From positions 1-64,000 of the forward strand of contig JBGAOY010000020.1 in NCBI GenBank assembly GCA_044221555.1: a DNA stretch of 64,000 nt, in the 5' to 3' direction. Below the pieces are notes generated by a model. That model made no database searches and was not told the DNA's origin. It saw only the letters and a list, made by a program, of their open reading frames with translations. The position numbers and the translations under genes were made by a program. The DNA comes from JAEUJM01 sp044221555 (GTDB lineage Bacteria; Actinomycetota; Acidimicrobiia; Acidimicrobiales; DATDAH01). Below are positions 40,578-49,271 of this stretch, piece by piece. Numbering within the stretch: the first letter of the stretch is position 1; each line of letters begins with the position of its first letter.

Positions 40578-43535
40578 ATGGCCGACGCGTCCCTGCACGA
40601 GCTCGCCGGCCCTGCGGTGGCCGCGACGTTCGTCGCGGCCGACCCGCCGCGGGAGAGCTGGCTCGCCCTCTGGCCCCTCGCCGGAGGCGCCGAGGGCCGG
40701 GACGCGGCGCGCCGGCTGACCCCGGCCGACGAGCTGGAGCTGGCCGTCCCTGCCGGCACCCGGATCCGCCGCAAGAAGGTGCCGGTCCACCGGATCCCGC
40801 TCGCCGAGGCGCTCGACGCCCTCGTCGAGCTGCCGGCCGGCGCCGACGTCGGGCGCTCGGTGCGGGCGTGGGCGGCCGCGGCCCGCATCGCCGTCGAGCT
40901 CGTGGCCCGCGGTCGCCTCCAGCCCGGTGTCACCCCCACCGGTGCGGACACCTGGCGGGTCGGCCCCCTCGACCCCGACGACCACCGCCGCCGGGGCGAG
41001 CTGGCCCGGGCCCTGCCGCCAGAGGCCCATGCCATCGCCCTGGCCGGGCACCGCCCGGCGCGCGTCGGCTCGGCCGAGGCCGCGGTCGCCGCCTTCGCCG
41101 ACGCGGTGGCCGACCTGCTCCCCCGCACCGCGTCGGCGGCGACGGCGGCGGGCCATGACGCGTTCGCGGCCGGGCCGAGCGGTGACACCGGTCCGGGCAC
41201 CCACCTCGCCGGACCGGCGGTCGACTGGCTCGCCGGCCTCCGGCCCTCGGCAGACGCCGTCATGGTCGCGCTGCGCCTCGAACCGCCGCTCGACGAGGAG
41301 GACCCCTTCCGAGCGGCGCTGCAGCTCCAGAGCGCCACCGACCCCTCGCTCGTCCTCGATGCCGCCGACCTCTGGACGGCGCCCGACGTGGTGCTCGAGC
41401 GCTTCCCCGACGGCGAGACCGATCTCCTCCTCGCCCTGCGCCGCGGCGCCCGCACGTGGCCGCCGCTGCAGCGCCTGCTCGACGAGGCGCGGCCCACCGC
41501 CCTCGAGGTGAGCGACGAGGAGGCCGACGACCTGCTCGGCCCCGTGGTCGACGACCTCGCCGGCGCCGGCATCCAGGTGCTGTGGCCCAAGGAGCTGGTG
41601 GACGACCTGGCCCTCACCGCGGTGGCGTCACCCACCCCCAGCCCCGCCGGTGTGGCCGACACCGGGTTCTCCCTGGAGGACCTGCTCGAGCTGCGCTGGA
41701 CCGCCACCCTCGACGGGGAGGCGCTCACCGCCGCCGAGCTGGCCGCCCTGGCCGACGCCAAGCGACCGGTGGTGCGCCTGCGGGGCCGCTGGGTGCGGGC
41801 CGATCCCGAGCGCCTGGCCCGCCTCCGCCAGCGTCGTCGCCTCAGCGCCGGCGAGGTGCTGGCCGCCTCCCTCAGCGGCGAGCTGGTGGTGGACGGCGAG
41901 ACCCTCGAGGTCGAGCTCGAGGGACCCCTGGCGGGGCTCACCGAGCGCCTCGCCGCGTTCGACCCGGCCCACGCCCTCCCGGCGCCGGCGGGACTCGACG
42001 CCGACCTCCGCCCGTACCAGCAGCGGGGCGTGGCGTGGCTGGCGGAGATGGCCGACCTGGGCCTCGGCGGCGTGCTGGCCGACGACATGGGCCTCGGCAA
42101 GACCGTCCAGCTCCTCGCCCTCCACCTGCACCGCCACCCGCCCGGCGAGCGCGCCAGCGATACCGGCAGCGATACCGGCAGTGCCGCCGACCGCGCCGAC
42201 CGCCCCACGCTCGTGGTGTGCCCCGCCTCGGTGCTGGCCAACTGGGAGCGAGAGGCCGCCCGATTCGCGCCCTCGATCCCGGTCCGCCGCTACCACGGCG
42301 CCGGCCGCAGCCTGGACGGGCTCGCCCCCGACGAGATCGTGGTCGCCACCTACGGCATGGTCCGCCGCGACGCCGAGCGCCTGGCCGGCGTGCACTGGGG
42401 CCTCATCGCCGCCGACGAGGCCCAGGCCGTCAAGAACCCCCTGGCCCGCACGGCCAAGGCGCTGCGCCGCCTCCCCGCCGACGCCCGCTTCGCCCTCACC
42501 GGCACGCCGGTGGAGAATCGCCTGACCGAGCTGTGGGCACTCCTCGACTGGACCACGCCCGGCCTGCTCGGCCCCCTCGAGCCCTTCCGCCGGAAGGTGG
42601 CGCTGCCCATCGAGCGCTACCGCGACCCCGAGGTCACCGAGGCCCTCACCCGGGTCACCCGACCGTTCCTGCTGCGCCGTCGCAAGAGCGACCCCGCCAT
42701 CGTCCCCGAGCTGCCGCCGAAGACCGAGGTCGACCGCGTGGTCCCGCTGAGCGTCGAGCAGGCCTCGCTCTACAAGGCGGTCACCGAGGAGGCCCTCGCC
42801 ACCATCGCCGAGAGCGAGGGCATCGAGCGGCGCGGCCTCGTCCTCAAGCTGCTGACCGCCCTGAAGCAGATCTGCAACCACCCGGCCCAGTACCTGCACC
42901 AGCCCGGGCCCTCCTCCCGCTCTGCGGGGCCGCTCGGGCCCTCCTCCCGCTCTGCGGGGCCGCTCGGGCCCTTGGCCGGCCGCTCGGGCAAGCTCGACGC
43001 CACCGTCGAGCTGCTCGACATCATCGCCGACGAGGGCGCCGCCGCCCTCGTGTTCACCCAGTACGTCGAGATGGGCCGCCTGCTCGAGACGCACCTCGGC
43101 GGCCACGGCCTGCGCACGTTCTTCCTCCACGGATCGCTCGGCGTGCGCCGCCGCCAGGAGCTGGTCGACCGCTTCCAGGCCGGCGAGGCCGACGCCTTCG
43201 TCATCTCGCTCAAGGCGGGCGGCACCGGCCTCAACCTCACCCGGGCCAGCCACGTGGTGCACTTCGACCGTTGGTGGAACCCCGCGGTGGAGGACCAGGC
43301 CAGCGACCGGGCGTGGCGCATCGGCCAGGACCGGCCCGTCACCGTCCACCGCCTGATCTGCGAGGGCACGGTGGAGGACCGCATCGCCGCCCTCCTGGAG
43401 GACAAGCGGGCCCTCGCCGACGCGGTGGTGGGCAGCGGCGAGGGCTGGATCTCCGAGCTCGACGACCGTGCCCTCGCAGACCTGGTCCGCCTCGCGGAGC
43501 CCCCCTCCGATGCCCCGAACGGCGGCGACGTGTGA
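40578..43535 (+). CDS. SNF2-family DNA-dependent ATPase/helicase
   Basis: 985 residues. A variable N-terminal half of about 470 residues includes an SNF2-assisting region (about 350-460). Motif I is GGVLADDMGLGKTVQLLALHL (about 493-513) and motif II IAADEAQAVKN (about 609). The helicase C lobe runs from LVFTQYVEMGRLLETHL to GGTGLNLTRASHVVHFDRWWNPAVEDQASDRAWRIGQ. It moves along DNA and remodels protein-DNA complexes. A 10-residue duplication (GPSSRSAGPL) near residue 780 is encoded by a tandem repeat. The stop overlaps the ATG of the SWIM gene, its usual partner. Confidence 0.93.
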   Translation: MADASLHELAGPAVAATFVAADPPRESWLALWPLAGGAEGRDAARRLTPADELELAVPAGTRIRRKKVPVHRIPLAEALDALVELPAGADVGRSVRAWAAAARIAVELVARGRLQPGVTPTGADTWRVGPLDPDDHRRRGELARALPPEAHAIALAGHRPARVGSAEAAVAAFADAVADLLPRTASAATAAGHDAFAAGPSGDTGPGTHLAGPAVDWLAGLRPSADAVMVALRLEPPLDEEDPFRAALQLQSATDPSLVLDAADLWTAPDVVLERFPDGETDLLLALRRGARTWPPLQRLLDEARPTALEVSDEEADDLLGPVVDDLAGAGIQVLWPKELVDDLALTAVASPTPSPAGVADTGFSLEDLLELRWTATLDGEALTAAELAALADAKRPVVRLRGRWVRADPERLARLRQRRRLSAGEVLAASLSGELVVDGETLEVELEGPLAGLTERLAAFDPAHALPAPAGLDADLRPYQQRGVAWLAEMADLGLGGVLADDMGLGKTVQLLALHLHRHPPGERASDTGSDTGSAADRADRPTLVVCPASVLANWEREAARFAPSIPVRRYHGAGRSLDGLAPDEIVVATYGMVRRDAERLAGVHWGLIAADEAQAVKNPLARTAKALRRLPADARFALTGTPVENRLTELWALLDWTTPGLLGPLEPFRRKVALPIERYRDPEVTEALTRVTRPFLLRRRKSDPAIVPELPPKTEVDRVVPLSVEQASLYKAVTEEALATIAESEGIERRGLVLKLLTALKQICNHPAQYLHQPGPSSRSAGPLGPSSRSAGPLGPLAGRSGKLDATVELLDIIADEGAAALVFTQYVEMGRLLETHLGGHGLRTFFLHGSLGVRRRQELVDRFQAGEADAFVISLKAGGTGLNLTRASHVVHFDRWWNPAVEDQASDRAWRIGQDRPVTVHRLICEGTVEDRIAALLEDKRALADAVVGSGEGWISELDDRALADLVRLAEPPSDAPNGGDV
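42906..42971 (+). repeat. In-frame 30-bp tandem duplication in the SNF2 gene
   Basis: Two identical 30-base units (42906-42935 and 42936-42965) plus a six-base partial copy. They encode GPSSRSAGPL twice in a surface linker between the two ATPase lobes. Exact identity implies a recent duplication. Confidence 0.88.
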
Positions 43536-44758
43536 TGGTGCCGCGCCGGACCTTCGGGAACACCTGGTGGGGGGCGGCGTGGGTCGACGCCCTCGAGCAC
43601 CGAGCCCAGCTCGACCCCAACCGGTTGCCCCGGGGCCGTACCTACGCCCGCCAGGACCGGGTGGAGCGTCTGGCGGTGGAACCGGGGGCCGTCACCGCGT
43701 TCGTGCACGGCAGCAGGTCGGTGCCCTACCGCGTGCGCCTCGGTGTCCGCGCCTTCACCGACGACGAGTGGCACCGCGCCCTCGATGCCATCGCCGCTCG
43801 GGCGGGGCACGCCGCCGCCCTGCTCGACGGCGAGCTCGACCCCGGGATCGTCGAGGACGTCGGGGCGGCCGGCGTCGACCTGCTGCCCCAGGCCGGCGAG
43901 CTGCGCCCGGACTGCTCGTGCCCCGACTGGGCCAACCCCTGCAAGCACGCCGCCGCGGTCTGCTACCTCACCGCCGACCTGCTCGACGACGATCCGTTCG
44001 CCCTGTTCCTCCTCCGGGGGCGCGCCCGGGACGAGGTGCTGGCCGAGGTCCGTCGCCGGCGCTCGGGGGCGGCCGCCGGGGGGTCCGCCGCACCGGGCGC
44101 CGCTCGCCCCGACACCGCGGCCGGGGCCGACGCCGAGGCCGATCCCGGTGTGCCCGCCCGCGACGCCTGGGCGTGGGCGCCGGTGGACCCGCCCCGGCCG
44201 CCCGCGCCCCGCTCCGCGCCGGGTCGACCGGCACCGTGGGCCACCGATCCGCCCGACGGCGCGCCGTTCAGCGCCGCCGGCCTCCACGAACTGGCCGCCG
44301 ACGCGGCCGAGCGGGCCTGGGCCATGACCCAGGGCGACGGCCGCTCGGGCCTGGCCGACGCCGACACGCCCGACCTGGCCCGGCGCGCCGCCGGCGCGCT
44401 GGGAACCGACCGCTGGCCGCACCTCGCCGAGCAGGCCGGTGCCGACGCCCCCGCCCTCTCCCACACCGCCAAGGCCTGGCGCTACGGGGGCGAGGCTGCG
44501 CTGGCCGCGCTGGTCGAGCCGGCGTGGCGGCCCGAGCCGGTGGTGATGGCCGCGGCCCGCGACGCGGTGGGCGCCGCGCTGCACCGCTACGGCGCCGTCG
44601 CGGTCGATCGGAACCGGCTCACGATCCCGGCGATCGACGTGCAGCTCCGCCTCGCCCGCGACGGTCGCTGGTGGCGCTTCGAGAAGCGCGCGGGCCGGTG
44701 GGAGCTGGCCGCACCGCCGGCGCTCGACCCAGACGACCTGATCCTCTCGCCCCTGTAG
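43535..44758 (+). CDS. SWIM zinc-finger protein, SNF2 partner
   Basis: 407 residues. The SWIM motif is CSCPDWANPCKHAAAV with Cys127, Cys129, Cys136 and His138. The preceding FGNTWWGAAWVDALEHRAQLDPNRLPRGRTYAR is typical of SWIM proteins encoded beside SNF2 helicases. A Pro/Ala-rich linker (about 180-245) leads to a conserved helical C-terminus. It probably binds DNA or the helicase. The TGATG overlap with the SNF2 gene indicates translational coupling. Confidence 0.9.
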   Translation: MVPRRTFGNTWWGAAWVDALEHRAQLDPNRLPRGRTYARQDRVERLAVEPGAVTAFVHGSRSVPYRVRLGVRAFTDDEWHRALDAIAARAGHAAALLDGELDPGIVEDVGAAGVDLLPQAGELRPDCSCPDWANPCKHAAAVCYLTADLLDDDPFALFLLRGRARDEVLAEVRRRRSGAAAGGSAAPGAARPDTAAGADAEADPGVPARDAWAWAPVDPPRPPAPRSAPGRPAPWATDPPDGAPFSAAGLHELAADAAERAWAMTQGDGRSGLADADTPDLARRAAGALGTDRWPHLAEQAGADAPALSHTAKAWRYGGEAALAALVEPAWRPEPVVMAAARDAVGAALHRYGAVAVDRNRLTIPAIDVQLRLARDGRWWRFEKRAGRWELAAPPALDPDDLILSPL

Positions 44759-44879
44759 TCGCCGGAGGGCGGCGGCGGGCGCGGTGGCCGCGACGGGCCC
44801 CGACGGGCGCCGACGGGCGCCGGCCGCCTGTCACACACCCTGCATACGGTGTCCCGAGGAGACGAGGGAGGCACCCAGG

Positions 44880-45611
44880 GTGACACCAGACCGGGCCCGG
44901 CGGCTACCGGCCTACGGCTTCGACATCGAGACCGACACGACCACCGACGGCCTCGATCCCGCGGCGAGCCGGATCAACGCGGTGGCGGTGGCGGGCCACG
45001 GCTGGGTGCAGGTCTTCGCCGGCGCCGAGCACCGGCTGCTCAGCGACGTCGACCGGTTCCTGGCCCGGCTGCCCACCGGCCACCTGGTCAGCTGGAACGG
45101 CGCCGCGTTCGACTTCCCCTTCCTCCACGACCGCGCCACGGCCGCCGGCGTGCCCCTCGGGCTGCGCATCGAGCCCGACGCGCGCCTCCTGCTCACCCAT
45201 CAGCCGCTGGCCGGCCACCGCCTCGCCTACCAGGTGCGGTGGTGGGGCCACGGGCACATCGACGCCTACCTGGAGCTGCGGTCCACCGCCCACCGGGTGG
45301 GCAGCTCGGCCCGCCTCAAGGCCTTCGCCGCCCTCAACGGGATCGGCTGCGTCGAGCACGACTACGAGCGGCTGGCCGACCTCACCCCCGAGGGCCTGGC
45401 GGCCTACGTGGCCAGCGACGCCGCGGCCGCGCTGGTGCTCGCCGACCGCTACGGGCTGACCGGCTCGCTGCTCGGCAGCGATCCCCCTCCCGGGCCCGGC
45501 CCGCGGGTCAGCCCGTCGCCCGGTCCAGCAGCCGGCGCGCCGCCCGTGCCGGCAGGTCCACCAGGTCGGGCGGGGACAGCACCCGGGCCTCGGGGCCGGC
45601 CCGCAGCATGA
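44880..45611 (+). CDS. DEDDy-type 3'-5' exonuclease domain protein
   Basis: 243 residues from GTG 44880, with GGGAGG 10 bases upstream. RNase H-like exonuclease motifs: FDIETD (Asp15, Glu17), WNGAAFDFPFL (Asp78), HIDAY (Asp128) and YVASD (Tyr176, Asp180). This is a complete DEDDy set as in DnaQ/PolB-type proofreading domains. The last 45 residues are Pro/Gly-rich and their coding region overlaps the 3' end of the convergent pafC by 104 bases. Following SNF2 and SWIM genes, it suggests a DNA end-processing role. Confidence 0.82.
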   Translation: MTPDRARRLPAYGFDIETDTTTDGLDPAASRINAVAVAGHGWVQVFAGAEHRLLSDVDRFLARLPTGHLVSWNGAAFDFPFLHDRATAAGVPLGLRIEPDARLLLTHQPLAGHRLAYQVRWWGHGHIDAYLELRSTAHRVGSSARLKAFAALNGIGCVEHDYERLADLTPEGLAAYVASDAAAALVLADRYGLTGSLLGSDPPPGPGPRVSPSPGPAAGAPPVPAGPPGRAGTAPGPRGRPAA

Positions 45612-46428
45612 GCCGCTCGAGCCAGGTCGTGCCCACCACGGCCAGCACCAGCTCGGTGCTGCCGTCGGCGTGCCGGGCCACCTCGTCGGCGGGGTACACC
45701 TCGGCCATCCAGGCCGCCGACGCGGGCAGCAGCACCCGCACGGCCACGGCCTCGGGCGGCACGTCGTACGACGAGGGCGGGGCCAGCTCCACGGTTCTGG
45801 TGAACGGGTCCCCAGTGGGGCGGACGTCTCGGATGCGGCTCACACGGAACTTGCGCACGGAGCACCGATCGTGGTCCCAGGCGTCGAGGTACCACTCCCC
45901 GTCCACCAGCGCCACCCGCAGCGGGTCGACGCGGCGGTCGGTCACCTCGTCGCGCCACGCCGAGTAGTAGGTGAGCTCGACCGTCTCGTCGGCCTCGCAC
46001 GCGGCGTGCACGGCGGCCCGCCACGGCGGGTCGTCCACCACCACCTCCACCCCGGCCCGGTCGATGCCGAGCACCTCGGCCAAGCGGGTCAACGCCTCGT
46101 CCAGGGGCGCCGGGTGCACCAGGCCCCCGGCCAGCATGGCTTCGCCGGCGGTCAGCACGGCCAGGCCCTCGGCACGCGACAACGGCAGCGGTCGGCGCAG
46201 GTAGTCGGGCAGGTCGGCCACCACACGGTCGTCGTCGTCCACGTAGAGGTCGATCGGCTCGTAGGCCGACGGGCCACACATCGACACCAGCACCAGCTCG
46301 GCGCGCATCCGGTCCACCGACAGCCCGAACCGGCCGGCGAGCTCCCCCACGGTGGCGCCCCCCTCCTCGTGCAGGAACGCCAGCACCGACAGCATGCGCC
46401 GCAGCCGTTCGGCCATCCCCGGCCTCAC
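45508..46428 (-). CDS. pafC: PafC, WYL-domain transcriptional regulator
   Basis: 306 residues. The N-terminal helix-turn-helix (RLRRMLSVLAFLHEEGGATVGELAGRFGLSVDRM) is followed by a WYL domain (VELTYYSAWRDEVTDRRVDPLRVALVDGEWYLDAWDHDRCSVRKFRVSRI) and the WCX extension. PafB and PafC form a heterodimer that activates SOS-independent DNA damage genes in mycobacteria. Its ATG overlaps the pafB stop (ATGA). The 3' end overlaps the convergent exonuclease gene. Confidence 0.88.
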   Translation of the reverse strand: MRPGMAERLRRMLSVLAFLHEEGGATVGELAGRFGLSVDRMRAELVLVSMCGPSAYEPIDLYVDDDDRVVADLPDYLRRPLPLSRAEGLAVLTAGEAMLAGGLVHPAPLDEALTRLAEVLGIDRAGVEVVVDDPPWRAAVHAACEADETVELTYYSAWRDEVTDRRVDPLRVALVDGEWYLDAWDHDRCSVRKFRVSRIRDVRPTGDPFTRTVELAPPSSYDVPPEAVAVRVLLPASAAWMAEVYPADEVARHADGSTELVLAVVGTTWLERLMLRAGPEARVLSPPDLVDLPARAARRLLDRATG

Positions 46429-47351
46429 GGCCCGCCACCGGTCGCGGCGATCTGCTCGAGCCAGCTGCGGATCTCACCCCGCAGGCGCTCGGGGCCGAGG
46501 ACCTGGGCGTGATCCAGCATCCCGAGGATCCACGAACGGAATGCCGGGCGGTTCGACACCGCCAGGGCGATCACCACCGACCCGTCATCGCGGCGCTCCA
46601 CCACCTCGGCGGCGGGGTGCTGCGCGAGCACCTTGGCCGCAAGGACCACGTCGACCCACAGCTCGGCGGTCACCACCTCGTCGTCACCGACCTGCTTCGG
46701 GTCGGCGGGGAAGGCCGCGACCGGGTCGAACTCCTGCGGTCTCACCCGCTCCACCGGGCCCACCTCGGTCACGGGGCCCACCATGCGGTCCACGCGGAAG
46801 AACCGGAATCCGTCACCGTCGGGGTACCAGCCCACCAGGTACCAGAAGCCCTCGCGGAGCAGCAGCGCCCACGGATCGACCAGGCGCGGCCGCCCCCCGT
46901 GGCTGAACCGCACCCGACGGTGCCCGGCGACCGCCCCGAACAGCGCCGGCAGCGCGTCGGGTGAGGCCACGACCGCCACGCGATCCTGCTCCCCCACCAG
47001 GCCACCCAGCTTCCACGCCGCCGACTCCGCCCAGTTGCGACCGTCGAAGGCCACCGCGGTGGCGGCCAGGTTCAACGCCAGCTGGGCCTCGCCGGAGAGG
47101 CCGAGGTCGGGGAGGTAGTAGTCCTGCGAGCGGATCGTGTACGAGTCGTCCACCTGCACCACCGGGATGCCCTCGTCGACGAGGGTGCGCTTGTCCCGGA
47201 AGAACGCCCGCTCACCGCTGTCGCCCTCGGGGTAGGCGGTGGACGACTGACGGCCGAGCTCGGCGCGGATCTGGGTCTGCGTGAGCGGCTCGGGACTGTT
47301 GAGCAGCAGGAACAGCAGATCCGAGAGCCGCTCCAGGGGATCCGCCGCCAC
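46425..47351 (-). CDS. pafB: PafB, WYL-domain transcriptional regulator
   Basis: 308 residues. Helix-turn-helix at the start (LERLSDLLFLLLNSPEPLTQTQIRAEL), an FFRDKRTLVDEGIPV segment as in PafB, then the WYL domain (VRFSHGGRPRLVDPWALLLREGFWYLVGWYPDGDGFRFFRVDRM) and WCX end. It pairs with PafC to sense single-stranded DNA and turn on repair genes. Placed beside helicase, SWIM and exonuclease genes rather than the proteasome genes found next to it in mycobacteria. The GTG start follows TACGAT by 8 bases. Confidence 0.88.
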   Translation of the reverse strand: MAADPLERLSDLLFLLLNSPEPLTQTQIRAELGRQSSTAYPEGDSGERAFFRDKRTLVDEGIPVVQVDDSYTIRSQDYYLPDLGLSGEAQLALNLAATAVAFDGRNWAESAAWKLGGLVGEQDRVAVVASPDALPALFGAVAGHRRVRFSHGGRPRLVDPWALLLREGFWYLVGWYPDGDGFRFFRVDRMVGPVTEVGPVERVRPQEFDPVAAFPADPKQVGDDEVVTAELWVDVVLAAKVLAQHPAAEVVERRDDGSVVIALAVSNRPAFRSWILGMLDHAQVLGPERLRGEIRSWLEQIAATGGGP

Positions 47352-47359
47352 GGGCGCGG

Positions 47360-47365
47360 ATCGTA
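47360..47365 (-). promoter_or_regulatory. -10 element (TACGAT), leaderless start for pafB
   Basis: On the minus strand TACGAT is followed by 8 bases and the GTG at 47351. The PafBC-type TTGTCRGTG element is not visible upstream. Confidence 0.43.
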
Positions 47366-47404
47366 GGCGACCACGGGCCCGGCCCCGAGGACGGGGAACT
47401 GCGG

Positions 47405-47704
47405 CTACAGGCCCGGGTTCTGGTGGTTGGTGACCTCGCTCTCGATCACCTGTGCCGGGGGCGGGACCTGCACCGCGCCGAGCGCCGGGCCCAGACGGTC
47501 GGCCATGAACCGCTCCTGGTGCCCCTTCGACTCCCAGACCTCGCTCACCACCAGGCCGCCGTCCGCGGTCGGGCCCCCGGTGTGGGTGATCAGCCCGTCG
47601 GGCCAGTCACCGGTGCCGTCCCGGTTGATGCCCAGGTGGTCGTTCACCGCCCAGTACTGGTCCTCGGTGACTCCCTCGAACCGCAACACCACGCCGTAGG
47701 ACAT
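47405..47704 (-). CDS. Small dimeric alpha/beta-barrel-like protein
   Basis: 99 residues. SYGVVLRFEGVTEDQYWAVNDHLGI, GGLVVSEVWESKGHQERFMADRLGPAL and a final strand match the ferredoxin-like ABM/YdhR group of small proteins in size and pattern. Catalytic function cannot be inferred. GGAGG lies 7 bases before the ATG. It stands alone between pafB and the glutamyltransferase gene, both on the same strand. Confidence 0.65.
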   Translation of the reverse strand: MSYGVVLRFEGVTEDQYWAVNDHLGINRDGTGDWPDGLITHTGGPTADGGLVVSEVWESKGHQERFMADRLGPALGAVQVPPPAQVIESEVTNHQNPGL

Positions 47705-47771
47705 GTCGAGCCTCCTTCACCTTGATCTGTGCTCGCGCCCCATTCGCCCCACGGCCACGGCCGGATCACCG

Positions 47772-49271
47772 TCAAGTGTCGACGGTGACGGCGGCGCCAC
47801 CGCGGCGGGGGTCGCCGGCGCCGTGCGCGTCGGGGACCACCGCGTGGGCGCCACCGAAGTACAGGTTGCGCTCGACCCACTCGTTGACCGGCCACCTCCG
47901 GCGCAGGGCGGCGAGCGACTCGGCCGGCCAGCCGGGCTCGACCTGCAGCACGCGGCCGTCCCAGTGGATCCGGGGGCTGCTGACCGCATCCTCCACCGAC
48001 AGCCGGTGGTCCACCACCGCGCTCACCACCTGCACGATGGTGGTGCGGATCCGCTTGCTGCCGCCGCTGCCCACCGCCAGCCGGGGCCGGCCCCAGGGAT
48101 CGAGCACGACGGTGGGCGACATCATCGACGCCACCCGCTCACCCGGCGGGGCGGCGTGGAAGCCGTCGGGGTGCAGGTCGTCCTCGCCCAACATGTTGTT
48201 CAACATGATGCCGGTGCCCGGCACCACGTAGCCGGAGCCCTCGCCGTTCGACGTGGTCATGGCCGCCACGTTGCCGTCGCGGTCGGCCACGCTCACGTGG
48301 GTGGTGCCCTGGCTCGACCGGCGATGCCCGGCCAACCATCCGTCCACGCCGCCTGCGGCCCTGATGCGGTCGGTCTCGAGCATCGACTCGGTCAGCCCGA
48401 TCAGGTGCGCCGGCGACCCGCGCTCGGGGAGGGTGCCACCGGCCTCCAGCAGGCCGAGCGTGACCGCCACGAGCGAGCCGCCGAACGACGGCGGCGGGTT
48501 GGTGAGCACGGGGTGGCCCCGGTACTCCACCGCCAGCGGTTCGCGCTCCACCACCCGGTAGCCGTCCAGGTCGGCCTCGGTGACCAGGCCGCCGCCGGCG
48601 GCCATGTCCGCGGCGATGGCCTCGGCCAGCGCGCCCCGGTAGAAGGTGTGGCCGCGGTCGGCACCGAGGCGGCCGAGGAAGTCGGCGAGGTCGCGGTTGA
48701 CCAGCCGGTCACCCTCCCGCAGGGGTGTGCCCCGGGGGGCGAACCACGCCAGGCTGGCCGGCGACTGCTCGAGGATCGGCCAGAGCAGGTCGACCAGGTA
48801 CGCCGACATGGCCGTCACGACCACGCCGTCCACGGCGAGGCCGAGCGCGGGCGCCAGCACGTCGGCCAGCGGCAGGCTGCCCAGCCGGTCGTGCACGTGC
48901 AGGTAGCCCGCCAGCGCCCCGGGCACCGCCACCGAACCCCGTCCCACGTTGAAGGTCTGATCGGAGCCCGGGAACGCCACCACCACTTCTTCGAAGTGGG
49001 GCTCGACCGCCGACGAGGGGCGGGAACGGCCCGGCGTGTCGACGAAGAAGTCGAACACCACGGACTCGCCCGCCGCGGTGTGGGCCAGGAGGAAGCCACC
49101 GCCACCGAGGCTGGTGAGCAGCGGCTCGGCCACTGCCGCGGCGAACCCCGCGGCCACGGCGGCGTCGTAGGCGTTGCCGCCCTGCGCCAGCACCGTGGCC
49201 GCCGCCTCGCACACCGCGGGGTGACCGCCGGCGACCAGCCCCGGGGTCAACTCAGGTCCACAGGCGCTCAC
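47772..49271 (-). CDS. ggt: Gamma-glutamyltransferase family protein
   Basis: 499 residues from GTG 49271, which lies 20 bases inside the preceding ATPase gene. The large-subunit start HPAVCEAAATVLAQGGNAYDAAVAAGFAAAVAEPLLTSLGGGGFLL is typical. GTTHVSVADRDGNVAAMTTS carries Thr323, which after self-cleavage becomes the nucleophile, and GSGGSKRIRTTIVQVV is the late signature. The protein is short for the family and lacks a signal peptide, so it probably acts in the cytoplasm on glutathione-like or other gamma-glutamyl compounds, or as an acylase. Confidence 0.88.
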   Translation of the reverse strand: MSACGPELTPGLVAGGHPAVCEAAATVLAQGGNAYDAAVAAGFAAAVAEPLLTSLGGGGFLLAHTAAGESVVFDFFVDTPGRSRPSSAVEPHFEEVVVAFPGSDQTFNVGRGSVAVPGALAGYLHVHDRLGSLPLADVLAPALGLAVDGVVVTAMSAYLVDLLWPILEQSPASLAWFAPRGTPLREGDRLVNRDLADFLGRLGADRGHTFYRGALAEAIAADMAAGGGLVTEADLDGYRVVEREPLAVEYRGHPVLTNPPPSFGGSLVAVTLGLLEAGGTLPERGSPAHLIGLTESMLETDRIRAAGGVDGWLAGHRRSSQGTTHVSVADRDGNVAAMTTSNGEGSGYVVPGTGIMLNNMLGEDDLHPDGFHAAPPGERVASMMSPTVVLDPWGRPRLAVGSGGSKRIRTTIVQVVSAVVDHRLSVEDAVSSPRIHWDGRVLQVEPGWPAESLAALRRRWPVNEWVERNLYFGGAHAVVPDAHGAGDPRRGGAAVTVDT

